From positions 127,287,437 to 127,351,436 of the forward strand of contig OZ018321.1 of the NCBI GenBank assembly GCA_963969495.1: DNA of 64,000 nt, given 5' to 3'. The DNA comes from Ceratothoa steindachneri (taxonomy: Eukaryota; Arthropoda; Malacostraca; Isopoda; Cymothoidae). Positions within the stretch are counted from its first letter, which is position 1. Each line of letters starts with the position of its first letter. Positions 22,846-34,580 of the stretch are shown here, piece by piece. The translations under genes and the position numbers were made by a program. The notes below the pieces were generated by a model. It was not told where the DNA came from. It worked only from the letters and a program-made list of their open reading frames with translations, and did not search any database.

Positions 22846-23232
22846 GGTGACCCAGGTCTCGAAGCATGGCGTATGGGACATCGTCCGGACTATGGGCGGT
22901 GTCCACGCACGAAGCAAGAGCGGAGCGCAATTCGCTCACAGCAAACCTGTCGTTGAAGGGTTCTCCGCCTCTGGAGGTAAAGTCCAGCAAGAGGCCGTCC
23001 GCGACATCACGACGTGCATTGAATGCTGGCGGAGCAGCATCCCTGCTAGAGAATGCGTTAAAAGCTGTCGCGAAGGATTCCGCCACGGACGCGGGATCAG
23101 AGATTGCGGTCCCATTCTCCAGGAGAACGGGAGGGGGGTCCTGCGAGAACTTGCCCCCAATCCTTTTGACTCGCTTCCACACCTCTGCTAAAGGGGTCTT
23201 CCCGTTAGGTGAAGACACGTATGCCCGCCAAG
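22846..23232 (-). pseudogene. B3 ORF2: linker/RT N-terminal part beyond the nested insertion
   Basis: The frame reads SSPNGKTPLAEVWKRVKRIG, then GKFSQDPPPVLLENGTAIS, AFSSRDAAPPAFNARRDV, FTSRGGEPFNDRFAVSEL and SPDDVPYAMLRDLG, and stops at the U6 join. It matches B1 and B4. At 23232 homology switches to the family 5' region with about 2 bp shared at the junction. Confidence 0.82.
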
Positions 23233-23846
23233 AGCTGCCCGAGGGCGGCTCCGTTGATGTGCAAGGGGAATTGGGGAGAGATTTGTTTTTTTGTTTTTTT
23301 AATTTTCATACATGGGCATGGTGACCCTCTTTGTTCTACGGGAAGCAATAGTCCATCACCTCTCGCAGTTGCCCTCATTGCAAGAGGTGCTTATAGGCCT
23401 GGCAGAGCCAGGTGCCACCATTCAGGACCACCCCTCCCGCCTGGTGGCCTGGCAGTACATCGGCATGGTGGCTCCACCTTAGACGCGGCGTAAAAACATA
23501 GATTGTGAAGAGGAAAGGAAAAGGGATTCGGGGAAGATATGGGTGGGGATGAAGCAGGTTGTTAAAAACCAACCACCCCAGACCGGAGCTCAGGGGTTAG
23601 GGAACATTGTCCCCTCCCCCCTCAGCCAAAACCGGGACGGTTGGCTGAGAAGAAGGTCAGCATCTACCCTGTGAAATTAAAGGCTCACCTGAGAAAGTTG
23701 TGGGAGAGGTTGTATGAAAAGCGACGAAGTAGGGGATAATACAGGCTATCTGAAGGAAGGAAGAGAGGCTAAGCTGGGGCCGGACGGAGCGCTGAGTCCC
23801 GTCAGCACGGTGGCCAGGATGGCAAATCGCCGCGCCCCTTACGGAG
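23233..23846 (-). other. B3 5' region (ORF1 start and 5' UTR of family B)
   Basis: It is collinear with 50170-50757 of B4. It includes the ORF1 start region and a GC-rich leader with self-complementary blocks (CCTGGCAGAGCCAGG at 23398-23412). It ends at CGCCCCTTACGG, the inferred 5' terminus of the family, beside the TSD. Confidence 0.75.
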
Positions 23847-23859
23847 TCTATTTCTTCGA
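23847..23859. repeat. Target-site duplication, right copy (B3 into C1)
   Basis: TCTATTTCTTCGA, matching 20175-20187 at 12 of 13 positions. Confidence 0.8.
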
Positions 23860-24613
23860 ATTGGTCCGAAGATTTACTGCAGCAGCTTCAATGGGAGCTC
23901 CTGCAGCCCAAGTATTATCGTGCTCGATATTCTGTGGGCTCGTTCGAGCTGCGCCCGATACAGGAGTTCCCACCATCTCGAGGCATGCCGTGTATCTAAC
24001 GACGTCAGCATATCTTGTCTCTGTTCTTCTACCCCCTCTTTTAGCTCTATCCTGGTCTTTTCCGCGAGCTCCCTGTCCGAATTGGGCGGTACTGCTCCCT
24101 TGCATCGTGTCTGCGGCATTACTGTCCGCAACAACAGTTCCTCTAGTCTCGTTCCTATTACCTGGAGGTGACCTGGAGATGACAGGTCTCCTGAATTCGT
24201 CAACTGCTTCTTGAATTTGGCCCACCTGATTCTTCAGGTTAGTCAATTCCACAATGGAGTTTTCTTCGAATTGACCAAGTTGGTTTCTCACGACGGCCAG
24301 TTCGCAGTGGTGACGTTCTTCCGCTTCCCTCATCTTCCTCTCCATTACTAATTCTATGTCAAAGAACTAGCAGACGCTCTGACGAGTGATGTTCCTAAAG
24401 TTTTCCTCTTTAAAATATATACCAGACGAATGCCTCCGCACCTAGGACATTGAATTTTTAATTGTTGGGGCCCAGGCATTTTTCTCTATTTACTTTTGTG
24501 CTTTTGTCAGCTGAATAGGCGCGCGCTAATATCTTCGATGCTTGTGATCACTAAAATGAGATGGAAAATTTTAGTGCTGGGTCTCCCGCCGGCCGCATCC
24601 GCCTAGCAGGAAG

Positions 24614-26725
24614 GAAGAGAGAGGGTAGAGTTAGAGAGTAACAACAAGGAGTAACAAGGAAACAAAGTACCATAGAAAACCTTACGGTCCATTCAATGAA
24701 GGTACCTTTGGACTAGCAGTCGAGCGGGCACATGGCTGCTCAATTGTTTTGCGTCCATAAACGGCCACTTTTCAAGACTTTGTCTAGTCTTGACTTGAAC
24801 TGGTCAACAGATTCACTGTTGACAACTTCCACTGGAAGTGCGTTCCACTTACCGCAGATAATGTAAGTGAAAAAATTTCCACACAGATTGCGGTTGTAAC
24901 GCTTCAGTTCAAGTTTGAAGCCGTGATTGCGCGTTTTGTTCTCACTCATTGTGAAAATATCCCGGTAGTCAACATTGTCGAACCCTCGAAGTATTTTGAA
25001 AACTTCGATGAGCTGACCACGCAGTCTACGGGTTTCCAGCGAGAACAGATCTAATTTCCTTAGTCTATCCTCATAACTTTTATGTCAGATAGAGGGAATC
25101 AGCTTGGTTGCCCTGGCTTGTACGCGTCCAACCTTACGATATCCTTTCGAAACGAAGGACTCCAAAATTGTACGGCATACTCCAGGTGCGGCCGAACGAG
25201 GGAGTTGTACAGACAAAGTACTATCTGCTTGTTACGGTATCCAAACTGGCGCTTTATGTAGCCTAACATCCTTTGGGCTTTCTTCTCTGCCTCGATGCGC
25301 TGTTTCAAGAACTTGAGGTCGCTAGTGATAGTTACACCCAAGTCCTTCTCAGTGTCACTCGATTCAAGAGCAGTGCCCTTAAGGATGTACTGAGATTTGG
25401 GGTTTCGGTGGCCGATATGCATTACTTTGCATTTCCCAACGTTGAAAGGCATTGGCCACGTTTTCTGACCACTCCCCAATCCTTTGCAGGTCCTCTTGGT
25501 GTCGTCGGCAAATTTGGAGATTTTGGCAACCATGTCTCCGTCCATTTCGTTGACATAGATAATAAACAGTAGTGGTGCCAGGACGGAACCTTGAGGGATA
25601 CCGCTAGATACGGGCACCCATTCAGAGGCCTGTCCATTAAAAAAAAACTCGTTGCCGTCTGTCACTTAGCCAGCTCTCTATCCAACTTGCTACCTTGCCG
25701 TCTATGCCTTGCGCACGCCCTTTCCGGAGAAGGCAGCGGTGTGGTACCTTGTCAAACGCCTTTTGGAAGTCAAGGTACACAACATCCACCGCTTTATCCC
25801 GATCATGCTCACTGAACACGAAGTGGAAGAATCCCACAAGGTTTGTCAGGCATGACCGTTGCCTTCGGAAGCCGTGCTGGGAACTCTTTAGTAGCAGGTT
25901 TGACTCTAAATAAGACGCTATCTTGTCCACTATTATGCCTTCCATGAGTTTACCGAATATCGAAGTCAAACTGATGGGTCGGTAGTTTGACGGATGGCCG
26001 GGGTCTCCTTTCTTGAAGATCGGAGTCACCTCCGCCTCACGTTGGTCTCTAGGAACGCATCCGGTCCGGATTGACATGTTAAAGATAGCGCACAGATGTC
26101 ATGATACTTCATCCCACACTTCCTTCAACACCTTGGATAGAAACCCGTCCGGTCCAGGGGACTTATTCGTCTTTAGGTCAGCGATCTTTTTCTTTATTTC
26201 TCCTTCGGTGAAGTCCATTGCCTCCAGCTTCCCCCCCCCCCCGAGTAGGAATCCGTGGGCTGGGGGATGGGACCACACTCTTCAGTAAACACTGAAGAGA
26301 AGTAGACATTGAGCTAGTTAGCATTTTCTGCATCTGAGTGAGTTAATGCACTCCCCTCGTCCACTAAGGGCCCAATCCTACGATGGATTGGTTTACGGCT
26401 ATTTACATAGCCGAAGAACTCCTTGGGATTCTCCTTGCAGAGTCTCGCCACTCGGAGTTTCTCAGTACGCTTAGCCGCCCTTATGCTGGACTTCACTCTT
26501 CTGGTTAGCCTCCGGTACTCGTCAAAGGCACCCGAGATCTTCGATCGCCGGTACGCATTTCTCTTCTCCCTAAGCAGTTGGTTGATTTCTCGATTAATCC
26601 ACTTTGGTTGAACAGAAGACCGACGGATGCATTTCAGAGGGATACAACTTGATTGAAGACTCATGAACTTATTTTTTAAATTGTTCCACGAATCCTCAAC
26701 ATCTTCGCATACCGCTAGCCTTATT
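24614..26725 (-). mobile_element. C2: CR1/L2-like element, same family as C4, 5'-truncated
   Basis: The 3' tail has AGTAACAAGG-type repeats beside a GA-rich stretch (24614-24661), then a 3' UTR matching C4 (ACCTTACGGTCCATTCAA). ORF2 remains from the linker (MSLQSSCIPLKCIRRSS, KENPKEFFGYVNSRKPI) through RT (SNYRPISLTSIFGKLMEG, YLDFQKAFDKVPHRCLL, SSGIPQGSVLAPLLFI, KISKFADD) to the C terminus (VVNSESVDQFKSRLDK). There is an internal deletion after FADDTK (near 25495), and frames change near 25100, 25640 and 26080. The 5' break at ~26725 lands in C3 sequence. Confidence 0.9.
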
Positions 26726-29520
26726 CCTCTCAAAATTTTCTATACCTCTATTAATTGACCTCTAATGCGTCTTATTTCCAGGCTGAAAAGGTTTAACTTT
26801 TCCAGTCGTTTACATATATAATGAAGAGTAATGGTCCCAACACTGACCCCTGTGGAACTCGACTACTAACAGATGTCCAATCGGACGCTTGACCATTAAT
26901 TACAACTCTCTACCTACGATTTGAGCCAGTTGTCAATCCAATTTGCAACTTCTCCCATTATTCCTAATGTTCTAATTTTTGTCATTAACTTTCCGTCTGG
27001 TAGGTACTTTATCAAAAGCCTTCTGAAAATCTAAATACAAAATGTCAACTGACCTTTCTGTGTCATAAATTGAATTTAGGGGGTGAAAAAATTCCAAAGA
27101 TTAGTCAGACACGAACGTTGTTTTGTGAAACTATGTTGAGAGTCACGTAATAATGCATTCACTTCAATATGTTCAACTAACTATTTTTTCTGCGATAAGG
27201 CGCTCGAGCATTTTTCCCACCACCGATGTTAAACTTATAGGGCGGTAATTGCTGGCTGACTCTTTGCATCATTTCTTAAATATTGGCGTTATATTAGCCA
27301 ATTTACAATCTTCTGGGACACATCCTCTTTCGAGAGAAAATAAAAATTTGTGTTATATGTTCGGCTATGGAATCTTTAACTTCTTTTATGACCCTTGGGA
27401 AGATCATGTCCAGACCAGGCGATTTAAATTTATTCATTTTGTCGATGAGTCTCTTAACATCATTAACTGAATACTCTATTGATTTTAGAGGATCATTGCC
27501 AGAATATCTGATGTTAGGCTTTAGAATAACGTCGGATTCATCTTTGTTGAATACTGTTGCAAAGTATTAGTTTAAAACATTTCCTATTTTAACATCGTTG
27601 TATTGCAAAACGCCATTCTTGTCTTTGATAGGTCCTATACTATTTTGGATTGGTTTCCTACTGTTTACTAGTGCGAAGAATTCTTTGGGGTTTGTCTTAC
27701 AGTTTAAGGCCACTCTAATCTCTTCATTTCGTTTGGTTCCTTTAATTTAACTTTTAACTTTTTTTTCAGTTGGATATAGTTTTCTTTGTCTCTAATGTTT
27801 TTCTCAATTTTCTTTGTAAACCATTTTGGTTGTTTGACACTACCAACTTCCCATGATTTTGATGGAATGAAATGCGACTGTTTGTTCATCAGATTTTCTT
27901 TAAAATTTATCCAGATTTCATTTATATGGCTAAAACTTAGGTTGTGATGAGACAAGCTCTTTTTTAACCCCTCCAGATTAGCTCTTTTGAAGTTTAGCTT
28001 AGTATCTATTAAAATAGATTACATTGTGGTCAGTATTACCAAATTTATCTCCTATGCTCAGATTTGAAATCAAATCATCGTCACTAGTTAAAACTATATC
28101 TAAGATATTAGGACCTCTTGTGGCTTCGTTCACCCAGTGGGTTAGTAAGTTATCGTCAATAAAATTAATTGATCTCTACCCTTCGGCGTCAGAGGTTTTC
28201 GTTGACCAGTCTACTCGTCCGCAGTTGAAATTGACAATAATTAGAGAAAATTTGTTGTTTATCTCATTTATTAAACAGTCATAGAATCTTTGATTTAAAT
28301 CTACTGTTTGATGGGTGCTTCTGTATGCTAAATATACATACATATCTTTTTCAAGATTTAGCTTGACTCGTCTCAGTTCGAAGTCTGTTGGATAGATATT
28401 ATTTCGTACATATAAAATCACGCCTCCACCCTCCGTCCCTACTCTGTCTTTATGGAACATTTTATAACCTTCTAATTGAAATTCACCACTGAAATCTCTG
28501 AGTGACAATAAATCCAGCTCTCTGTAATGCCTATTATATTATATGTTCCTAGTGCTACAAACGCTTTAAGCTCTACTAATTTATTTCTAATAGACCTGGC
28601 ATTAACCAAAGCAGCTTTTAAATATTTTACCCGTTTACTTGTGCTTCTGAGGTTGCATCGTTTCTCCGAGGTCGTAAGTGAAGTACATATTATCGGAGCG
28701 CCTTTTCGAGAGTATTATATAAATTCAAGTTGATTAAATCTCCATATATTTCTTTACCTTTTGTGCTAAGATGGGTTCCGTCATGAGCGAAACATTCTTT
28801 GTTGTTAATGAAGCTCATCCAAAGGTCGACGAAGTCAACATTCTCCCGTTCACATATCCTTTGCAGGCGTTCGTTTATTCCAATTGCCCAACTCATCATC
28901 GTTTCATTTTTCTCATTTAATCTTGGTAATATGCCGACAATTATTCCATGATCCGTTTTTTATTTGATTTTTGCAATCATTTCGGTATAGTCATTCATCA
29001 ATTTTTCTGTTCCACAAAGTTTTACCACAGAAAACATCGTAAATTCCAACATGAGCAATTACACGAGATTTTCTATTCTTCAGGTTTAAATTGCTTATCT
29101 CTTCAGCCACTTTCTTGATTCCTGCCCCGGGGTAACATCTGCATTTCGCGTTCTCATGTTTTTCGCACTAAAGTGATCAATCAATTCGATTTCTTATTAT
29201 AGAGTCTCCAATTAAGTATGTGTCATCTTCTGCTTCGGACAAAGCTAAAATCTATTATGCGTCTTTATTTCAATCAGTTCAGTAAGTATAGGTCTAGATG
29301 GATGTGTATTGCTATCAATATTATTACTCTGCTCTCGTTGATTTTACAATCACATTCTTTTTGTTCTAAAGCGTTAATTCTGTTTTTTCTTTATCATGTC
29401 GTTCAGCAAGTTTACAGAATAAACAAACACTTGACGCTGTGATTCTTTGGTATCATTGTTCTGAAAAATCCGTACATTTTTAATGCCAAGTGCTAAACTA
29501 ACTTAAGTATCAGTCACCTA
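26726..29520 (-). mobile_element. C3: second CR1/L2-like lineage, AT-rich and degraded
   Basis: ORF1 end: YLIGDSIIRNR (GDS block near 29215) and CFAHDGTHLSTKGKEIYGDL (esterase D..H block, 28795-28735). ORF2 endonuclease: SLRDFSGEFQLEGYKMFHKD, IIVNFNCGRVDWSTKTSDAE. Linker: KQPKWFTKKIEKNIRDKENY (27820). RT: RVPQGSVLGPLLFIIYVND at 26870-26815. This then runs directly into the C-terminal block RLEKLNLFSLEIRRIRGQL, so the FADD catalytic segment is deleted. Sequence stops at KILRG beside C2. It is more AT-rich than C1, C2 and C4, so it is a distinct family. Confidence 0.82.
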
Positions 29521-29620
29521 AAAAAAATCAGATCTATCTACGAATAATGTAATATGTAAATACTCCTAAGTTGTAATTTTTGCGAAGAACAATAAGTGTA
29601 AAACACTAAGGGTTTTTGAA

Positions 29621-29784
<164 letters not shown>

Positions 29785-29890
29785 ACAAGGAGTAACAAGG
29801 AGTAACAAGGAAAGTAAGTACCCTAGGAGACCTTACGGTCCATTCAAAGAGGGTACCTTTGGACTAGCAATTGAGCGGGCACATGGCTGC

Positions 29891-32660
29891 TCAATTGTTT
29901 TGCGTCCCTAAACGGCCACTTTTCAAGACTTTGTCTAGTCTTGACTTGAACTGGTCAACAGATTCACTGTTGACAACTTCCACTGGAAGTGCGTTCCACT
30001 TACCGCAGATACTGTAGGTGAAAAAGTTTCCACACAGATTGCGGTTGTAACGCTTCAGTTCAAGTTTGAAGCCGTGATTGCGCGTTCTGTTCTCACTCAG
30101 TGTGAAAATATCCCGGTAGTCAACATTGTCGAACCCTCGAAGTATTTTGAAGACTTCGATGAGCTGACCACGCAGTCTACGGGTTTCCAGCGAGAACATA
30201 TCTAACTCCCTTAGTCTATCCTCATAACTTTTATGTCGGATAGAGGGAATCAGCTTGGTTGCCCTGGCTTGTACGCGTTCCAATCTCGCGATGTCCTTTC
30301 GCAATGAAGGACTCCAAAATTGTACGGCATACTCCAGGTGCGGTCGGACAAGTGAGTTGTACAGGCACAGTACAATCTCCTGGTTCCGATAACCAAACTG
30401 GCGCTTAATATAGCCTAGCATCCTTTGGGCCTTTTTCTCCGCCTCAATGCACTGTTTCGAGAACTTGAGGTCACTAGTGATTGTTACACCCAAGTCCTTC
30501 TCAGTGTCACTCGATTCAAGAGCAGTGCCCTTAAGGATATACTGAGATTGGGGGTTTCTGTGGCCGATATGCATCACTTTGCATTTGCCCACGTTAAAAG
30601 GCATTTGCCACGTGTCCGACCACTCCCCAATCTTCCCAAGATCTTCCTGCAGGCGGGCAGTATTTCCATCCTTTGCAACGTTCATACCAAGCTTGGTATC
30701 GTCGGCAAATTTGGAAATCTTCGCAACCATGTCACCGTCCATGTCGTTGACGTAGATGATGAATAGTAGTGGTCCCAGGACAGAACCTTGAGGCACCCCG
30801 CTAGTAACGGGCACCCAATCAGAAGACTGTCCATTCACCACCACCCGTTGCCGTCTGCCACTTAGCCAGTTCTCGATCCAGCCGGCTACCTTTCCGTCTA
30901 TGCCAAGCGCTCGCACTTTCCGGAGAAGGCGGCGGTGTGGTACCTTATCAAAGGCTTTCTGAAAGTCTAGGTAGACCACATCCACAGCCTTGTCCCGATC
31001 GTGCTCGCTGAAAACGAAGTGGAAGAATTCTACAAGGTTCGTCAGGCATGACCGTTGCCTTCGGAAGCCGTGCTGGGAACTCCTCAGTAGCACGTTTGAC
31101 TCTAAATACGACGTCACTTTGTCCACCATGATGCTTTCCATGAGTTTACCGACTATCGAAGTCAGACTGATAGGTCGGTAGTTCGACGGTTGGTTACGGT
31201 CTCCTTTCTTGAAGATCGGAGTCACCTCCGCCTCACGCCAGTCTCTAGGAACGCATCCGGTCCGGATTGACATGTTAAAGATAGCGCACAGATGTCGTGA
31301 TACTTCATCGCACACTTCCTTCAACACCTTGGGTAGAAACCCGTCCGGTCCAGGGGACTTATTCGTCTTTAGGTCAGCGATCTTTTTCTTTATTTCTCCT
31401 TCAGTGAAGTCAATTGCCTCCAGCTTTTCCCCCGAGTAGGAATCCGTCGGCTGGGGAATGGGACCACACTCTTCAGTAAACACCGAAGAGAAGTAGTCGT
31501 TGAGGAGGTTAGCATTTTCTGCATCTGAATGCTTTAATGTCCCCTCCTCATTCCTCAAAGGGCCAATCGTTCGACGGATTGGTTTACGGCTGTTCACATA
31601 TCCAAAAAACTCCTTGGGATTCTCTTTACAAAGTCTCGCCACTCGGAGTTCCTCAGACCGCTTAGCCGCCCTTATGCTGGACTTCACTCTCCTGGCTAGC
31701 CTCCGGTATTCGTCAAAGTCACCCGAGATCTTCGATTGCCGGTACACATTTCTCTTCTCCCTAAGCAGTTGGCCGATTTCTCGATTAAACCACTTTGGTT
31801 GAACAGACGACCGACGGGGGCATTTCAGAGGGATGAAACGCGATTGAAGACTCATGAATGTGGTTTTGAAACTGTTCCAAGAGTCTTCAACAGCCTCGCA
31901 CTCTTCTAGCCTCGCGTCAGTCAGTTCCGCGCGTAGACCTGCAAAGTCTGCTCTTCTCAAATCCAGTTTCCTTGATTTACTAGTTGCAGACTCTGCCTTG
32001 GGGACTTTGACTACGAATCTAATTAGTCGGTGGTCACTGCCACCGAGCTCTTCGCCAACAGAGAGGTCCTCAACGATGTCATCCTCAGAGGTGAAAACCA
32101 AGTCGAGGATATTGTCTCCTCTCGTTGGCTCTCTCACCCATTGAGTGAGGAACTCGTTGTTCGTGAACTCCAGGAGTGGTGCGTTCTCGCCACAGGGTTC
32201 TCTGGTTTCCCAGTCAACTTGTGTGTTGAAATCACCCATGACGATACACACTCTGTCTTCGACAAGTTCTCCTAGTAGCTGGTACAGATCTCTGTCCTTT
32301 TCAACGAGTTGGGCAGGAGGTCTATAAAGCACCAGGGTCCTGTATTTGGCAGCACCTATCTCTAGGTCAACACCTAGTAGTTCATGGTCGGATACGATGT
32401 TGCAATCCGTCGAGTTGAGAGTATCCTTGACATACAACATCACACCGCCACCCTCTCTGTCTGGCCTATCTTTCTGGAAGAGCTGGTAACCGGGAATCGT
32501 GAATTCGCCTTCAAAATCTCGGCTTGAGGTTTTAATCCACGTCTCCGTTATGGCCACCATCTCAGGTTCCTCTGTTGCTACGAGGCCACGGAGCTCAAGA
32601 AACTTATTCCTGATTGACCTCGCGTTGAACAGAAGAACTTTTAGGGAGTCCCCCAGTGTA
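29891..32660 (-). CDS. C4 ORF2: endonuclease and reverse transcriptase
   Basis: The frame is open for at least 889 codons from the Met at 32560. In-frame coding continues upstream (VLLFNARSIRNKFLELRGL), so the true start lies near or above 32640. Endonuclease: N in LFNARS, E in ITETWIK, IVMGDFNTQVDWE, LDLVFTSEDDIV, GGSDHRLIRF. Linker: QPKWFNREIGQLLREKRNVY. RT: SPGPDGFLPKVLKEV, SNYRPISLTSIVGKLMES, HGFRRQRSCLTNLVEFF, VYLDFQKAFDKVPHRRLL (first Asp), SGVPQGSVLGPLLFIIYVND, SKFADDTKLG (catalytic FADD). C terminus: VVNSESVDQFKSRLDKVL. There is no RNase H, as usual for CR1/L2. It nicks DNA and primes reverse transcription of its own RNA. It is a retroelement gene, not a host gene. Confidence 0.93.
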
Positions 32661-32667
32661 GGACTCC

Positions 32668-33800
32668 CTACGCTCTTCCGTTTCCCGGCTTCTTTTGTGT
32701 GGTAGTACCCCTCTTTGCCACATCTAAGAACGTCGTTCCAGGAGTGACACGGGCATACTCTCTTATGTCCGCCTTCACTCTGGGTCGGACGCTCCTCTGC
32801 GTCCGCTCTACGACATCCTGGATTAGGTTACAGAGTACAGCCTTTCCCTTGAATGAAAGGTGCACTCCGTCCCTTTGGTAAAGGTCGTTTCGACCGTAAA
32901 AGGTGCGGTAAGGGTCCAGAAAGAAGACCCCTTCCGCCGTACAGAGGTCGGACAGGCGCTGGTTCAGGGTCACGTTCCTAGAGTGAGCTGTCCGGCTAGG
33001 ACCTCTTCTTGGGAGCATCCCTACAACGACCCGTTTGCGAGTTCTCAATCCACAGTCGTCCACGGCTCCCATGACCGTGTTGAGAATTTTCTCGCTGGGG
33101 CCTACTTTGCCTCCTCGGAGGTAGAGGTCATTCCCACTCACCATCAGGGCAACGACTGAATTCTCGGAGATCTGAGATTTCTCAGCCTCTACCCTGATGT
33201 GGTGGTTTCCCCGTCCTGGCTGGCAGCATACCTCCACACTAGTGCGAAGGCGGGCCGCTAGCAGGGGCCGCAAACCTTGTGCTTGGGAATCGCCCACAAG
33301 GGTAACCCTCGGACATTTCCGTGCAGCAGAGGTTTGATGCTTTCCTTGCGGAAGCGAACTCTCGGTTCCCGCTTTCTTCTCCATCTTATTTTTCTTCTTC
33401 TTTTTCTTATTCATCTTTTCCGCGCTATCTTCCTTTGTTTTTATCTTTTCTTCCTCTGCTTCAACTTTCTCTTTTTCAGCTTCTACTTTATCTTCTGTTT
33501 CAACTTTCTCTTCTTCCTGTTTCTTTCGCTTCCTTTTCTTTTTCTTTGGGGGTTTATCCGTAGCATGCGGACCTAGCTCTGGGGGTAGTACTGCAGAAGC
33601 AGTGTTTGGTACAGGGCTTGCCGTTAGCTCTGCTATTCTCACCTCTAGCATGCGAATCAGTCCGGCGTGTTCTAATTCGAGTCTGCTTATTTTCTCCTCC
33701 AACTTCCTGGATCTTTCCTCGGAAACCCTGCACGTTTCCTTTAGCTCCTTGATTTGGCCGTTTAAAATACAGTCGGTGCAGGAACTGGCCGGGTGGCATT
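32668..33800 (-). CDS. C4 ORF1: zinc-finger, coiled-coil and esterase-like protein (5' end in gap)
   Basis: The frame is open from the gap edge to the stop at 32668. It begins with CHPASSCTDCILNG, the end of a Cys/His finger (PHD-like, inferred), followed by a coiled coil (IKELKETCRVSEERSRKLEE). Next is a long Lys/Glu stretch (~50-110 of the visible part), then an SGNH/GDSL-type domain: VTLVGDSQAQGLRPLLAA (Ser nucleophile), LMVSGNDLYLRGGKVGP, KRVVVGMLPRRGPSRTAH and YQRDGVHLSFKGKAVLCNL (Asp-His). PHD and esterase domains in CR1-type ORF1 are established knowledge. Its substrate is unknown. The true start is in the N run. Confidence 0.88.
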
Positions 33801-34000
33801 NNNNNNNNNNNNNNNNNNNNNNNNNNNNNNNNNNNNNNNNNNNNNNNNNNNNNNNNNNNNNNNNNNNNNNNNNNNNNNNNNNNNNNNNNNNNNNNNNNNN
33901 NNNNNNNNNNNNNNNNNNNNNNNNNNNNNNNNNNNNNNNNNNNNNNNNNNNNNNNNNNNNNNNNNNNNNNNNNNNNNNNNNNNNNNNNNNNNNNNNNNNN
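33801..34000. other. Assembly gap (200 N)
   Basis: Exactly 200 N, the usual placeholder size, so the real length is unknown. It hides the C4 5' end. Confidence 0.99.
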
Positions 34001-34197
34001 AGTGGAGTGAAAATGAATATGATAAAGTCTGGAAAATAGGTAGCAGAATAGAGTCAATAAACAAATGGTTGAATGACAGTTCTGTGGCGACAGTTTGTTG
34101 ACCCACAGAAAGATAACTGATCAAGACCAGATCAAATGGTCGTTGCTGTCAGGTCAGAACACGTGGGTGTGTGCAACTTTTGTGTAAATAGATCACG
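34001..34197. other. No feature recognised
   Basis: Unique-looking sequence between the gap and the TA-rich microsatellite. It has no element signature. Confidence 0.5.
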
Positions 34198-34207
34198 ATA
34201 TATATAC

Positions 34208-34252
<45 letters not shown>

Positions 34253-34315
34253 TATATACATATATACATACATACATACATATATATATATATACATACA
34301 TATATATATATATAC

Positions 34316-34414
<99 letters not shown>

Positions 34415-34505
34415 TATACACATATACACATATACACATATACACATATACACATATATACATATATACATATATACATATATACATATATACATATATA
34501 CATAT

Positions 34506-34566
<61 letters not shown>

Positions 34567-34580
34567 ACATATATGTATGT
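34198..34580. repeat. TA / TATACA compound microsatellite
   Basis: Interleaved (TA)n with TATACA, TACACA and TACATACA variants over about 380 bp. It is open in several frames as Tyr/Ile-rich peptides on both strands, an artefact of the repeat. Confidence 0.97.

Larger units (their letters stand above)
20188..23846 (-). mobile_element. B3: family B copy with both ends, internally deleted, carrying a nested insertion
   Basis: The 3' end has a T-run (20188-20200), the CTGGCGACTGTCCACTTGGG hairpin block and CCTAGCACTAGG. The coding part runs RNase H then RT to 22566. A chimeric insertion fills 22567-22845. RT linker follows to about 23232, where sequence jumps directly to the family 5' region (AGCTGCCCGAGGGCGGCTCC), losing most of ORF1 and the endonuclease. 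The 5' end is at about 23846 (CGCGCCCCTTACGG, shared with B4). A 13-bp duplication with one mismatch flanks it. It is more diverged from B1 and B4 than they are from each other. Confidence 0.88.
19111..24345 (-). pseudogene. C1 ORF1 with esterase-like domain, interrupted by B3
   Basis: The N-terminal part lies at 24345-23860: a coiled-coil rich in Glu/Gln (REAEERHHCELAVVRNQLGQ, IVELTNLKNQVGQIQEAV), then a basic region (NLRTNSKK) cut by B3. The continuation at 20187 is again lysine-rich. The esterase/SGNH-type domain at 19922-19512 reads VGDSQLRGLQYHLGEG (GDS nucleophile block), MVSGNDLFLRGGSVLRTEH (block with the conserved N) and ALFVGMLPRKFITAHENN. The C-terminal D-x-x-H block is degraded. 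Esterase-like ORF1 domains are known for CR1-type elements. One TGA follows the join. Confidence 0.78.
15469..24600 (-). mobile_element. C1: CR1/L2-like non-LTR element, split by two family B insertions
   Basis: Minus-strand order: ORF1 (24345 to 19110) with a coiled-coil N terminus and an esterase domain, then ORF2 with endonuclease (19110-18370) and RT (18350-15770), then a 3' tail of AGTCACAAGG repeats beside GA/CT runs (15469-15521). It is interrupted at 16984-17566 (B2) and 20188-23846 (B3). Deleting each insertion plus one TSD restores coding continuity (for example QHLDSHNL continuing to ILDS at the B2 site). It is diverged from C4 and carries many frame changes. The 5' limit is approximate. 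Confidence 0.87.

Noticed and set aside
33554..34124. Open frames crossing the N run
   Set aside because: Their coding continuity is only the absence of stops in unknown bases.
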